Source: HK-STAS-PATE-2 sp035906575 (GTDB lineage: Bacteria; Patescibacteriota; Patescibacteriia; 2-12-FULL-60-25). From it: 13,463 nucleotides of DNA. How positions within the stretch are numbered: position 1 is the stretch's first letter; each line of letters starts with the position of its first letter. A program made the position numbers and the translations under genes. Below the pieces are notes generated by a model, which was given only the letters and a program-made list of their open reading frames with translations, had not been told where the DNA came from and did no database searches. Below are positions 1 through 5,894 of the stretch, piece after piece. The stretch spans positions 1 through 13,463 of the forward strand of contig JAMIEW010000079.1 of NCBI GenBank assembly GCA_035906575.1, given 5' to 3'.

Positions 1-14
1 ATAGGTCAACAGAC

Positions 15-111
15 GAACCCTCTGTCTAAATATTGTTTTTTAGATAGACATCTCCCTTTAAAGGGAGAACGCCCAACCAAAAAACAGAAAATAATGCGGG
101 CAAGAGGGTTC
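15..111 (-). repeat. Nested inverted repeats after tgt, possible structured 3' RNA
   Basis: These bases follow the tgt stop codon and hold no convincing gene. A 9-base inverted repeat (15-23 with 103-111) encloses a perfect 18-base palindrome at 51-68 (TCTCCCTTTAAAGGGAGA). It also encloses a 6-base repeat, TGTCTA at 23-28 with TAGACA at 45-50, and a weak 4-base pair of arms at 71-74 and 98-101. Drawn together these form a closing stem with three arms. No clear U-tract follows the palindrome on either strand, so it is not a textbook terminator. It could be a 3' UTR fold, a processing site or a protein-binding site. The fold is inferred by eye. Confidence 0.4.
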
Positions 112-1215
112 CTATTTTCTCAACTCCTCCATCAATCTCAAATAAAATCGCAAATTCATCATGGTGGCGAGGCGTTGGCCGAGCATTTCGTCGACGGTAA
201 ATAGGTGACGTAAATAGCCCATCGTATAACGTGAAAGCTCTTCGTCTGCTGGCGTGCGAACATCATCTTTAGCGACGAGAGACTGAGTGGAGGTCTTCCA
301 CTTCGCATTATGAATATTGGCGACTTCGTAAAAATCACACTGAGTCAAATTTGTACTCTTTGATAAATAGACCGATCCATGGCGGGCATTACGCGTTGGA
401 AGAACACAATCAAACATATCAATACCGCGAGCGGTATAACCGACAATCTCATGTGGCTGTGCACCACCCATAAAATAACGCGGCTTATCTTTTGGTAAAA
501 TCGGATCAAGCGCTTCGAGAACTTTGCACGCTTCTTCAAACGGTTCGCCGACAGAAAGTCCGCCAATGGCATAACCGTCAAAGCCAATTTCCATTAATTC
601 TTTTGCACTGCGGATGCGTAGCTCGATATCAGTACCGCCCTGAATGATACCGAAGAGTTTTGCGTTAGGATTCACCGACCCTTCGCGGGTTTTTTCGAAT
701 TGTTCTTTTGAACGCTTCGCCCAGCGCGTGGTGAGTTCGAGCGCATTCACAAGCTTCTCACGTGTTGCTGGCAATTCGGTACACACATCCAACACCATCA
801 CGATATCGCTACCGATAGCGCGCTGAATATCCATACAAAGCTCAGGCGTGAGCATCATCTTTGCGCCGTCGATATGGGACTGAAACTGCACACCCTCTTC
901 AGTTAGCTTGCGCAGACCTGAGAGGCTAAAGACCTGAAATCCGCCTGAATCAGTGAGGATATTGCCGTGCCAGTCCATGAACTTATGCAATCCCCCAACC
1001 TCTTTCATCAACTCCAAACCTGGACGCAACCAAAGATGATAGGTATTCGAAAGGACGATCGGTGACGCAAGGCGTTCAATATCAAAAGACGAAAGCGTTT
1101 TGACTGCGCCCTTGGTGGCGATAGGCATAAAGAACGGCGTCTGCATGTCGCCGTGCGGTAAAGACAGTTTACCCGTTCTCCCCTGTTCGGATCGTCCGAT
1201 AAGTTCAAAGCTCAT
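112..1215 (-). CDS. tgt: tRNA-guanine transglycosylase, zinc site missing
   Basis: A 367-residue queuine/preQ1 tRNA-ribosyltransferase, near the usual bacterial length of about 375. It exchanges G34 in GUN anticodons for a 7-deazaguanine base, acting on cytoplasmic tRNA. Visible family motifs are SNTYHLWLRPG (56-66), DSGGFQ with the acid/base Asp89, GIIQGG (189-194), GGLSVGEP (218-225) and FDCVLPTRNARHG (268-280) with nucleophile Asp269. Cys145 and Val222 match the bacterial preQ1-type pocket rather than the eukaryotic queuine type. Oddly, all four structural zinc ligands are gone. The CxCxxC positions read Pro322, Asp324 and Leu327, and the His of the C-terminal HNLR motif is Met353, although flanking YLRHL and NLRFYLRLM are intact. 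About ten extra residues lie near 285-302. It is the last gene of a three-gene operon, starting three bases after the VTT gene, with no Shine-Dalgarno seen. Confidence 0.95.
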   Translation of the reverse strand: MSFELIGRSEQGRTGKLSLPHGDMQTPFFMPIATKGAVKTLSSFDIERLASPIVLSNTYHLWLRPGLELMKEVGGLHKFMDWHGNILTDSGGFQVFSLSGLRKLTEEGVQFQSHIDGAKMMLTPELCMDIQRAIGSDIVMVLDVCTELPATREKLVNALELTTRWAKRSKEQFEKTREGSVNPNAKLFGIIQGGTDIELRIRSAKELMEIGFDGYAIGGLSVGEPFEEACKVLEALDPILPKDKPRYFMGGAQPHEIVGYTARGIDMFDCVLPTRNARHGSVYLSKSTNLTQCDFYEVANIHNAKWKTSTQSLVAKDDVRTPADEELSRYTMGYLRHLFTVDEMLGQRLATMMNLRFYLRLMEELRK

Positions 1216-1218
1216 AGA

Positions 1219-1884
1219 TTATTTTGGGAGAAACTTTTTCATGAATGGCACTTTACGTAATATCAGAACCAAGGTGATAACGCATACGATAGCAACGCCT
1301 AATACAATGCGTCCCTTTGGATCGAATAACGATTCGCCAAAGAGCGCGAATAAGACCGTGGCCGGCAAGGTACCAAAAAACGTCGCGAATGCAAATGTCT
1401 TAAAGGGCATGCGCGTGAGACCTGAGCCTAGACTGACAAAATCCGAGGGCACAAAGAGCAGGCGCATAATCATGATCGGATAAAAGCCTTTTTCAGAAAG
1501 CAGGTCATCAAGATCTTTGACCCAACCCTTTTCACGCTCTTGCACCACGTGGCGACCAAAGTATCTCGCCAAGAAAAAACTGATCCAAGAGGTGAGGTTT
1601 ACACCGAGCATCGCGATCATGATACCGAATACCGGACCAAAGAGCGCCCCCGAAACCACCGCCAGCCCGGTTGTAGGAAACGGGATAATGGTTGAGACCG
1701 CATACACGATCAACATCATGAGAGGACCCCAATGTCCCGAAGCCACGATCAGAGCCTTGGCCATTCTCCCCATATCGCGAAAAGACAAATCGTAGGCCGA
1801 CATGAAGAGATAGAGCGAGAGCACGATGATCGCATAGACCAGGAGTATCGCCACCTTAAGATAATGTTCGCGCTTGGATTCCAT
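1219..1884 (-). CDS. VTT/TVP38-TMEM64 family membrane protein
   Basis: A 221-residue integral membrane protein of the VTT (SNARE-associated, DedA/TVP38/TMEM64) superfamily. A first transmembrane helix lies at about 10-30. The hallmark FPTTGLAVVSGALFGPVFG at 69-87 forms the first half of the family core, followed by a long hydrophobic stretch to about 107. The second signature, MRLLFVPSDFVSLGSG (140-155), matches the R..P...V...SG re-entrant loop. Two more helices lie at about 162-185 and 192-210, and the C-terminus is basic. Relatives are implicated in lipid scrambling or carrier-lipid recycling; the substrate cannot be read from sequence. It starts seven bases after the 522-aa gene and ends three bases before tgt, so it is probably cotranscribed with both. 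A perfect TATAAT sits six bases before its ATG. Confidence 0.85.
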   Translation of the reverse strand: MESKREHYLKVAILLVYAIIVLSLYLFMSAYDLSFRDMGRMAKALIVASGHWGPLMMLIVYAVSTIIPFPTTGLAVVSGALFGPVFGIMIAMLGVNLTSWISFFLARYFGRHVVQEREKGWVKDLDDLLSEKGFYPIMIMRLLFVPSDFVSLGSGLTRMPFKTFAFATFFGTLPATVLFALFGESLFDPKGRIVLGVAIVCVITLVLILRKVPFMKKFLPK

Positions 1885-1890
1885 AGGACG

Positions 1891-1896
1891 ATTATA
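1891..1896 (-). promoter_or_regulatory. -10 box TATAAT before the VTT gene
   Basis: On the minus strand a perfect TATAAT overlaps the stop of the upstream gene and ends six bases before the VTT ATG at 1884. A start site 6-7 bases downstream would give a leaderless mRNA. No convincing -35 is visible and the box overlaps coding sequence, so it may be coincidental. Confidence 0.4.
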
Positions 1897-3460
1897 GCTG
1901 ATCTTTCTTTTCTTTCATGTAGTAGAACCACTCTTCAAGCGCCTGCAAGAAAATCTTGAAAGGCGCTTCAAGAACCACATCAAAAAAGAAGACGAGCACA
2001 TTAAATTTCGATACGGTCTCTGACAAAAATCTCCCTACTTTTAATACCGGCAACGTGAAGAAATCGACAACCAATCCGCCTAAACCCGTTTGCTTTTCAA
2101 AGGCGACATACTCTTTGGATGCGAGTCGTAGACGATACGCAAAGAAGCTCACGACACACAAGAAGAAGACAAATACCGCCATGCTGATCCAGGTATACCC
2201 AATTAATGATAGGCCCCAGAAAATCAAACCAAACGACAACATAAACATCAGCACATACCCAAGGGTGAGCATGGTCGCGCCAAAGGTTGAATAGTGGCGC
2301 TTGCCGCGCAATTCAATCGACGGGATGCCCTCGATGCTTAAGAGTTCTTCAACGCCATTCACGATGCGGATGACGTTTTCTTTGACCGGCGGACGAATCA
2401 TCGCCCCAACAAACATCATCAATACCGGAGGAAAGAGCATATTAATCAAAAGCGCCTGAATATGCGGCTCGCCATACAAGGCAATCTCAATCGGATATTC
2501 AAGCACCGCGGCAAAAAGCATCTTAGTCAAAAAGAGATAGATGATGGCACGCACGATACCGCGTGATAAACGACGCTTTGAGTCTTGAATACGCACTTCG
2601 GCAACACGCTCAATCGCCTTCTTTAAGGCGCTTTGGTCTTCGAGAAGCGCTTTGGCTTTTTTTGGATCTTCTTTTAAGGCCGCTCGCAAGACCGTCAAAG
2701 AGACGCTCCACGGCTTTACGGCGCTGCAGAATTTCTGGTGGTAAGGATGTTTTAAGACCGCTTGAATTTTGGCATGTGAAGCCTCGAGGCAGACCGCCAT
2801 CTCATGCACCTGGTCCATCCATTGCTCTGGACGCACCCAACGCGGCTCAAAGATGCGCAAAAGCTTATAGCTGATAAGCGCATCGTCAGCCTTCATGAAA
2901 TTACGCAAACACGCGACGTAGATTTGCAAACGTCGTTCATCATCGGGGAGCTCGTTATTCTTGAGGCGGATTTTTTCGGCCACCTGCTCATAGAGCAAAT
3001 TCAAGAAGACTTTGTCTTCATTTTGGTCGGTGACAATCTCATCGATCTCGGCGGCTAAAATCTCAAGTAACCATTGTTCAAAATCTGGGATCTTTGAATG
3101 AATCCGCTTCACGGCCGTGAACTTTGCAACCATGGCTGCAATCACGTCCACAAGCTCTTCAGCGTGATGGTCATTCGCCAAGTACTTTGCCGCAATCAAT
3201 TCTCGGAGCGTTTGTGTCGCGACTTGCTTTGGCTCGCTCTCTAAACCCAACTGACGTTTTAAAATACGAACGATAGCACTGCGGCGCAAAAGGTGCTCTT
3301 CTTTATAGTCGATCGCCGTGCGCAAACGCTCATAGAAGACGGCAAAACGACTCACGGCAGAATGCACGATTAGTCGAGTACCTTCGGTGGCAAGCGCAAT
3401 ATCAGCCGGTTGTACGGCTGTGGCGAGTAAATCAATTTTTGCCTTCGAAATTGTCTCCAT
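1892..3460 (-). CDS. Conserved-looking multi-pass membrane protein, unknown function
   Basis: A 522-residue protein that I cannot assign to a named family. The first roughly 300 residues are charged and helical with no membrane segment. From about 300 onward there are several hydrophobic helices, including a paired cluster in the 405-465 region. The C-terminus is amphipathic and ends in acidic/basic helices (FFFDVVLEAPFKIF, then EEWFYYMKEKKDQL). From memory this C-terminal style recalls uncharacterised Patescibacteria membrane proteins; that is unverified. I start it at the ATG at 3460, because a TTG seven codons upstream would fall at the predicted -10 element. It heads a tight operon with the VTT protein and tgt. 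The soluble N-domain probably faces the cytoplasm as an interaction module, but no catalytic motif is evident. Confidence 0.8.
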   Translation of the reverse strand: METISKAKIDLLATAVQPADIALATEGTRLIVHSAVSRFAVFYERLRTAIDYKEEHLLRRSAIVRILKRQLGLESEPKQVATQTLRELIAAKYLANDHHAEELVDVIAAMVAKFTAVKRIHSKIPDFEQWLLEILAAEIDEIVTDQNEDKVFLNLLYEQVAEKIRLKNNELPDDERRLQIYVACLRNFMKADDALISYKLLRIFEPRWVRPEQWMDQVHEMAVCLEASHAKIQAVLKHPYHQKFCSAVKPWSVSLTVLRAALKEDPKKAKALLEDQSALKKAIERVAEVRIQDSKRRLSRGIVRAIIYLFLTKMLFAAVLEYPIEIALYGEPHIQALLINMLFPPVLMMFVGAMIRPPVKENVIRIVNGVEELLSIEGIPSIELRGKRHYSTFGATMLTLGYVLMFMLSFGLIFWGLSLIGYTWISMAVFVFFLCVVSFFAYRLRLASKEYVAFEKQTGLGGLVVDFFTLPVLKVGRFLSETVSKFNVLVFFFDVVLEAPFKIFLQALEEWFYYMKEKKDQL

Positions 3461-3471
3461 AGAATACGCGG

Positions 3472-3500
3472 ACAGTAGCAAAATAAAGGGTTTTTGTCGA
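3472..3500 (-). promoter_or_regulatory. Promoter of the 522-aa protein/VTT/tgt operon
   Basis: Minus-strand -35 TCGACA (3495-3500), a 17-base spacer, and extended -10 TGC-TACTGT (hexamer 3472-3477). The -10 ends 11 bases before the ATG, so the transcript would have a leader of only about four or five bases. No Shine-Dalgarno is present. The upstream gene's terminator lies just before it. Confidence 0.6.
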
Positions 3501-3516
3501 ACTGATGTAATTATTT

Positions 3517-3548
3517 AGAAAAAGAATACCGCCCAAGTTATGAGCGGT
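3517..3548 (-). terminator. Rho-independent terminator after the 168-aa gene
   Basis: The minus-strand stem ACCGCTC / GGGCGGT (3542-3548 with 3528-3534, one G-U pair) has a 7-base loop and is followed by ATTCTTTTTCT. It separates the DM13/DUF1905/168-aa block from the next operon. Confidence 0.7.
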
Positions 3549-3580
3549 TTTCATGTAGGCGGCGAGACTTGGTTGAGCCG

Positions 3581-4087
3581 TCATCTAGGCAGGCCAAACC
3601 TAGGAGCCGTCAAACCCTTATAACGCCCGCCGCGAAATCCTACTTCAGGAAATGGCGGTTCGTTGGTCATGACGAAGTAGCAGCTATTCGGCCAGATCCA
3701 CTTCCAGCGTTCGTCGATGATGACACCGTTCTGAGCAAGGACATAGTCGATAAAGCTCTTGGCGCGATCAGACTCGGCCACGATCCTCTCCCGCAAATAG
3801 ATCACGGGATCCAGCATCGTCTCCATAACCTTGTCAGAAGGAAACTCGAGACGCGAGCTCCCAATTCTTCCAAGAGTGTAAAATGCCCCGCGCTTACCAA
3901 TTGCGCTGTGTAACATCCGATGAGTACGGTCAGGCTTTTCAAGAGCAAAGACCTCGTACCAGGCCGTGACCGACCCCTCCGTCTGAGGGAGCCATCGCAC
4001 CCAGTAGTTATTCGGCTGAGCCTTGGGTGTACGCCCGTACTTCTTTTGTCGCTTCTTGGGAGCTTGGACACTAACGATATCGTTCAT
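3581..4087 (-). CDS. Unrecognised 168-aa basic, Trp-rich protein
   Basis: A 168-residue soluble protein with no family I recognise. It has a strongly basic N-terminus (KKRQKKYGR at 11-19) and then tryptophan-rich segments (YWVRW at 28-32 and WKWIW at 128-132). It ends in a Gly/Arg-rich tail (FRGGRYKG at 151-158). There is no signal peptide or membrane helix. The basic tail and aromatic content could fit nucleic-acid binding, but that is only an impression. Its start is the best supported in the window: GGAGGT (4091-4096) lies three bases before the ATG, a slightly short spacing. A candidate promoter overlaps the end of the DUF1905 gene. A terminator lies just beyond its stop. It may be a recently acquired gene, since its translation signal differs from its neighbours. 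Confidence 0.75.
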   Translation of the reverse strand: MNDIVSVQAPKKRQKKYGRTPKAQPNNYWVRWLPQTEGSVTAWYEVFALEKPDRTHRMLHSAIGKRGAFYTLGRIGSSRLEFPSDKVMETMLDPVIYLRERIVAESDRAKSFIDYVLAQNGVIIDERWKWIWPNSCYFVMTNEPPFPEVGFRGGRYKGLTAPRFGLPR

Positions 4088-4090
4088 GAG

Positions 4091-4096
4091 ACCTCC
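4091..4096 (-). promoter_or_regulatory. Strong Shine-Dalgarno GGAGGT
   Basis: GGAGGT lies three bases before the ATG at 4087. It is the only full-strength Shine-Dalgarno seen in this window; most other starts have none or a weak AAGG/AGGA. Confidence 0.7.
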
Positions 4097-4104
4097 GTGC
4101 CCTC

Positions 4105-4132
4105 AGCCTATACGGTTTTATAAAAGTGTCAA
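4105..4132 (-). promoter_or_regulatory. Candidate promoter for the 168-aa gene
   Basis: Minus-strand -35 TTGACA (4127-4132, perfect), a 16-base spacer, and -10 TAGGCT (4105-4110). The -35 lies in the last codons of the DUF1905 gene. The predicted leader is about 10 bases and includes the Shine-Dalgarno. The same TAGGCT -10 hexamer occurs before the gene at 5658. Confidence 0.5.
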
Positions 4133-4420
4133 AATGATATCCACCGCATACCCCTGGCCTACTTTTTCTTTCTTTCTGACGGCGGCTTTAATGGGTAATA
4201 AATAACTCCCCGATTGATTATCGGGAAACACCGACGTCTTCCAACTCGTCGAGCCGATCGTTGCTGCTACCTTCACCGAGCCCCAACCTTTGCGCTTCTC
4301 GCCTTCTTGGGACTTTTTGATGATGGCGGCACTAGGCTTATCAAGCGTGACAAAATGCCAATTTGCCGACTCTCCCGGATAGAGCCAAATTTTTGCCGTA
4401 AATTTGCACGTCTTATTCAT
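4118..4420 (-). CDS. DUF1905 domain protein
   Basis: A 100-residue protein matching the DUF1905 small-barrel pattern over its whole length. It has an N-terminal CKFTAKIWLYPGESANWHFV (5-24) with the typical W..V strand. A KGWGSVKVAATIGSTSWKTS segment (44-63) corresponds to the family's V.V.GTI.G..F.TS, and a GSYLLPIKAAVRKK strand (71-84) precedes GYAVDI. Family function is unknown; it often occurs alone or beside a short YdeI/OmpD-associated helix segment, which is absent here. Its ATG overlaps the end of the DM13 gene by eight bases (ATGAATAA), so translation is probably coupled. There is no separate Shine-Dalgarno. Confidence 0.8.
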   Translation of the reverse strand: MNKTCKFTAKIWLYPGESANWHFVTLDKPSAAIIKKSQEGEKRKGWGSVKVAATIGSTSWKTSVFPDNQSGSYLLPIKAAVRKKEKVGQGYAVDIILTLL

Positions 4421-4949
4421 TCGCCGTCTTTTCTAATGAAGCCTTGGCAAACGGTACGCTAAACGCCCGGCACCAGACCCAGACTTCATTATATTTTTCT
4501 GAATCAAATCCTTCGGCTAATTCATAGTTCTGAGAACCTTTATCGCCTTTCAACGCACCCACTTCGCTGCCTTTGATATAGGTACCGTCTTTACCGAAGC
4601 CAACAAAAAGATCCGGGCCATTGCCGACGACGAAATCTTCTTCAAAACGCACATAGCTTTTATCCCCTACCTTAATCACACTCGCGGTCCCGGTCCCATG
4701 ATGAACGGCATCAAAACCCGTGAACGTACCTTGATAGACGGTCTGCAAAATGGGCGCTGTTGTCGTAGCCACTTGTGTTGATGTCGATACGCTCGTCGTC
4801 GTTACTGATTCAGTCTGAACCGGAATAACAACCACTGGCAACGATTCATTTACTGTCTTCGTGATAAATAATGGCGAGATCAACCAATAGGCCACACCAG
4901 CCCCTAAAATAGCGAGAGCGATGCTCACCGCGACAATGATTCTTTTCAT
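4413..4949 (-). CDS. Membrane-anchored DM13-domain protein
   Basis: A 178-residue exported protein. Residues 4-28 form a signal anchor, preceded by MKR. A low-complexity Thr/Ser/Val linker follows (about 45-66), then a DM13 domain at about 70-172. DM13 hallmarks visible are GTFTGFD (74-80), FEEDFVVGNGPDLFVGF (102-118), GALKGDKGSQNYEL (131-144) and VWVWCRAFSVPFAKASL (156-172) with the conserved Cys160. DM13 has been proposed as a redox or electron-transfer beta domain; that role is from family literature and not shown here. The domain should lie outside the membrane. I chose the ATG at 4949, because a TTG six codons upstream would overlap the predicted -10. The gene overlaps the DUF1905 gene downstream. 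Confidence 0.85.
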   Translation of the reverse strand: MKRIIVAVSIALAILGAGVAYWLISPLFITKTVNESLPVVVIPVQTESVTTTSVSTSTQVATTTAPILQTVYQGTFTGFDAVHHGTGTASVIKVGDKSYVRFEEDFVVGNGPDLFVGFGKDGTYIKGSEVGALKGDKGSQNYELAEGFDSEKYNEVWVWCRAFSVPFAKASLEKTANE

Positions 4950-4955
4950 AAAGAA

Positions 4956-4964
4956 AGCATAACA
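4956..4964 (-). promoter_or_regulatory. Extended -10 before the DM13 gene
   Basis: Minus-strand TGT-TATGCT, with the hexamer ending six bases before the ATG, implies a leaderless mRNA. No good -35 is present, since that position falls in the preceding terminator stem. The extended TG may compensate. Confidence 0.4.
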
Positions 4965-4988
4965 CAAAACACCGCCCTTACGGACGGT
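4961..4988 (-). terminator. Terminator overlapping the stop codon of the PH-like gene
   Basis: The minus-strand stem ACCGTCC / GGGCGGT (one G-U pair) is closed by a GTAA (GNRA) tetraloop and followed by GTTTTGTGTT. The TAA stop of the upstream gene lies in the loop, so a terminating ribosome would cover the hairpin. On the plus strand the same arms precede TTTTTT, with one mismatch. Confidence 0.7.
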
Positions 4989-5658
4989 TTTTTGTGCTTT
5001 CTCCAGCGTGAGAGATTCTACGTTGTATTAATTGGCCAATTTCTTCTACATCTTCAATACCGATCATCGAAATTGTCGTCGGTAAAATATGAATTAATTG
5101 CTTTCTACGCTTCGGACTAATAACAGCTAAATTATCCATTAACGTATTCATCTGTAGATAAATTGTCCCCGTGCGATCCAATTTGGCTTCTACGTGAACA
5201 TCTTTATCAAGATCATTCCATTTAATGGACTCAACTTTCCCCTTTTTTGTATAAATGAGTTGTGTCGGCGTGCCCACAAAATACCCACCTTTTTTGAAAT
5301 ACCGGTAAAGCATCGCAATGAGCTCAATGACGAGAAAGAGTGCTATTCCTAATATCAGAGTGACAGCTCGCATATCGGTCTCTGTGGCGGAGTCAAAGAC
5401 TTCTATCGACTGGGCGCGGATCGTTTCTGTGATAAGCGCCATCGCCCGATGAGCAATTTCCCAGTTTATTAATGATGCGATATTTTCACTTTTAATGAAA
5501 AAAATAGCCGCCACAATAAGCCAACCAGAAGACGATACCAACGGAAAGACAATAGGCTGCCATCCATAAGCGTGTTTTGCCTGAACAACAAAATCCGGGA
5601 CTTCGTCACCTAATAGATTTTTTACTCGCTGCGGCAAGTTGTCCGTCATCGTATTCAT
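4978..5658 (-). CDS. Two-helix membrane protein, possible bacterial PH-like domain
   Basis: A 226-residue protein with a short N-terminal cytoplasmic part and hydrophobic helices at about 35-56 and 98-119, with a polar segment of about 40 residues between them. The C-terminal soluble half is about 120-226. The beginning of that half (GGYFVGTPTQLIYTKKGKVESIKW, positions about 124-147) resembles the first strands of bacterial PH (bPH, YdbS/YdbT-like) domains, where a 'vT..rli...g' pattern follows the helices. This is a fold-level impression. The ATG at 5658 is preferred. An upstream in-frame extension would run into the tRNA terminator, and a promoter with its -10 seven bases before this ATG leaves no room for a longer protein. 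It appears to be monocistronic. Function is unknown. Confidence 0.65.
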   Translation of the reverse strand: MNTMTDNLPQRVKNLLGDEVPDFVVQAKHAYGWQPIVFPLVSSSGWLIVAAIFFIKSENIASLINWEIAHRAMALITETIRAQSIEVFDSATETDMRAVTLILGIALFLVIELIAMLYRYFKKGGYFVGTPTQLIYTKKGKVESIKWNDLDKDVHVEAKLDRTGTIYLQMNTLMDNLAVISPKRRKQLIHILPTTISMIGIEDVEEIGQLIQRRISHAGESTKNRP

Positions 5659-5665
5659 GCAAAGA

Positions 5666-5694
5666 AGCCTACCCTTCTCATAACAACCTGACAA
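5666..5694 (-). promoter_or_regulatory. Promoter of the PH-like membrane gene
   Basis: Minus-strand -35 TTGTCA (5689-5694), a 17-base spacer, and -10 TAGGCT (5666-5671), ending seven bases before the ATG. The predicted transcript is leaderless. The -35 lies just past the U-tract of the tRNA terminator. Confidence 0.55.
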
Positions 5695-5695
5695 T

Positions 5696-5727
5696 AAAAA
5701 CACCCCGACGTTTGTCGGGGTGTTTTT
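5696..5727 (-). terminator. Strong bidirectional terminator after tRNA-Val
   Basis: A perfect 14-base inverted repeat with a 4-base loop. The GC core ACACCCCGAC / GTCGGGGTGT is flanked by A5 and T5, so both strands have a U-tract. It begins two bases after the CCA end of tRNA-Val. Confidence 0.9.
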
Positions 5728-5729
5728 AA

Positions 5730-5806
5730 TGGTGGGCACTGTAGGATTCGAACCTACGACCCCCTCGGTGTAAACGAGGTGCTCTAACCAACTGAGCTAA
5801 GTGCCC
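5730..5806 (-). tRNA. tRNA-Val, anticodon TAC, CCA encoded
   Basis: Acceptor arms GGGCACT / AGTGCCC pair fully. A D-arm with AGTTGGTTA, an anticodon stem CCTCG/CGAGG with loop TTTACAC (anticodon TAC at 5770-5772) and a T-arm GTAGG-TTCGAAT-CCTAC are all present. The discriminator is A and CCA is encoded at 5730-5732. The ValRS charging it is encoded upstream at 10069-12699. It is transcribed in tandem with tRNA-Leu, one base upstream. Confidence 0.97.
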
Positions 5807-5807
5807 A

Positions 5808-5894
5808 TGGTGCTGAGGAGAGGACTTGAACCTCCATACCCTTGCGGGTGCTACCACCTCAAGGTAGTGCGTCTGCCAATTTCGCCACCTCAGC
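5808..5894 (-). tRNA. tRNA-Leu, anticodon GAG, CCA encoded
   Basis: A class II tRNA with acceptor GCTGAGG / CCTCAGC and D-loop AATTGGCAG. The anticodon stem is CTACC/GGTAG with loop TTGAGGT (anticodon GAG at 5858-5860). The long variable arm is ACCC-GCAA-GGGT and the T-loop is TTCAAGT. Discriminator A and encoded CCA end at 5808. Only base 5807 separates it from tRNA-Val. Its 5' leader is complementary to its D-stem region. Confidence 0.97.

Noticed and set aside
51..68. Palindrome as the terminator of the tgt operon
   Set aside because: Neither strand has a T-run directly after the hairpin, so I list it as part of a repeat structure instead.
178..330. Frameshift as the cause of the missing tgt zinc cysteines
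   Set aside because: I translated the region codon by codon; conserved anchors on both sides stay in the same frame, so the residues are truly substituted.
5659..5739. Longer N-terminus for the PH-like membrane protein
   Set aside because: It would be encoded by the tRNA-Val 3' end and the terminator hairpin; the promoter and the ATG at 5658 explain the start.
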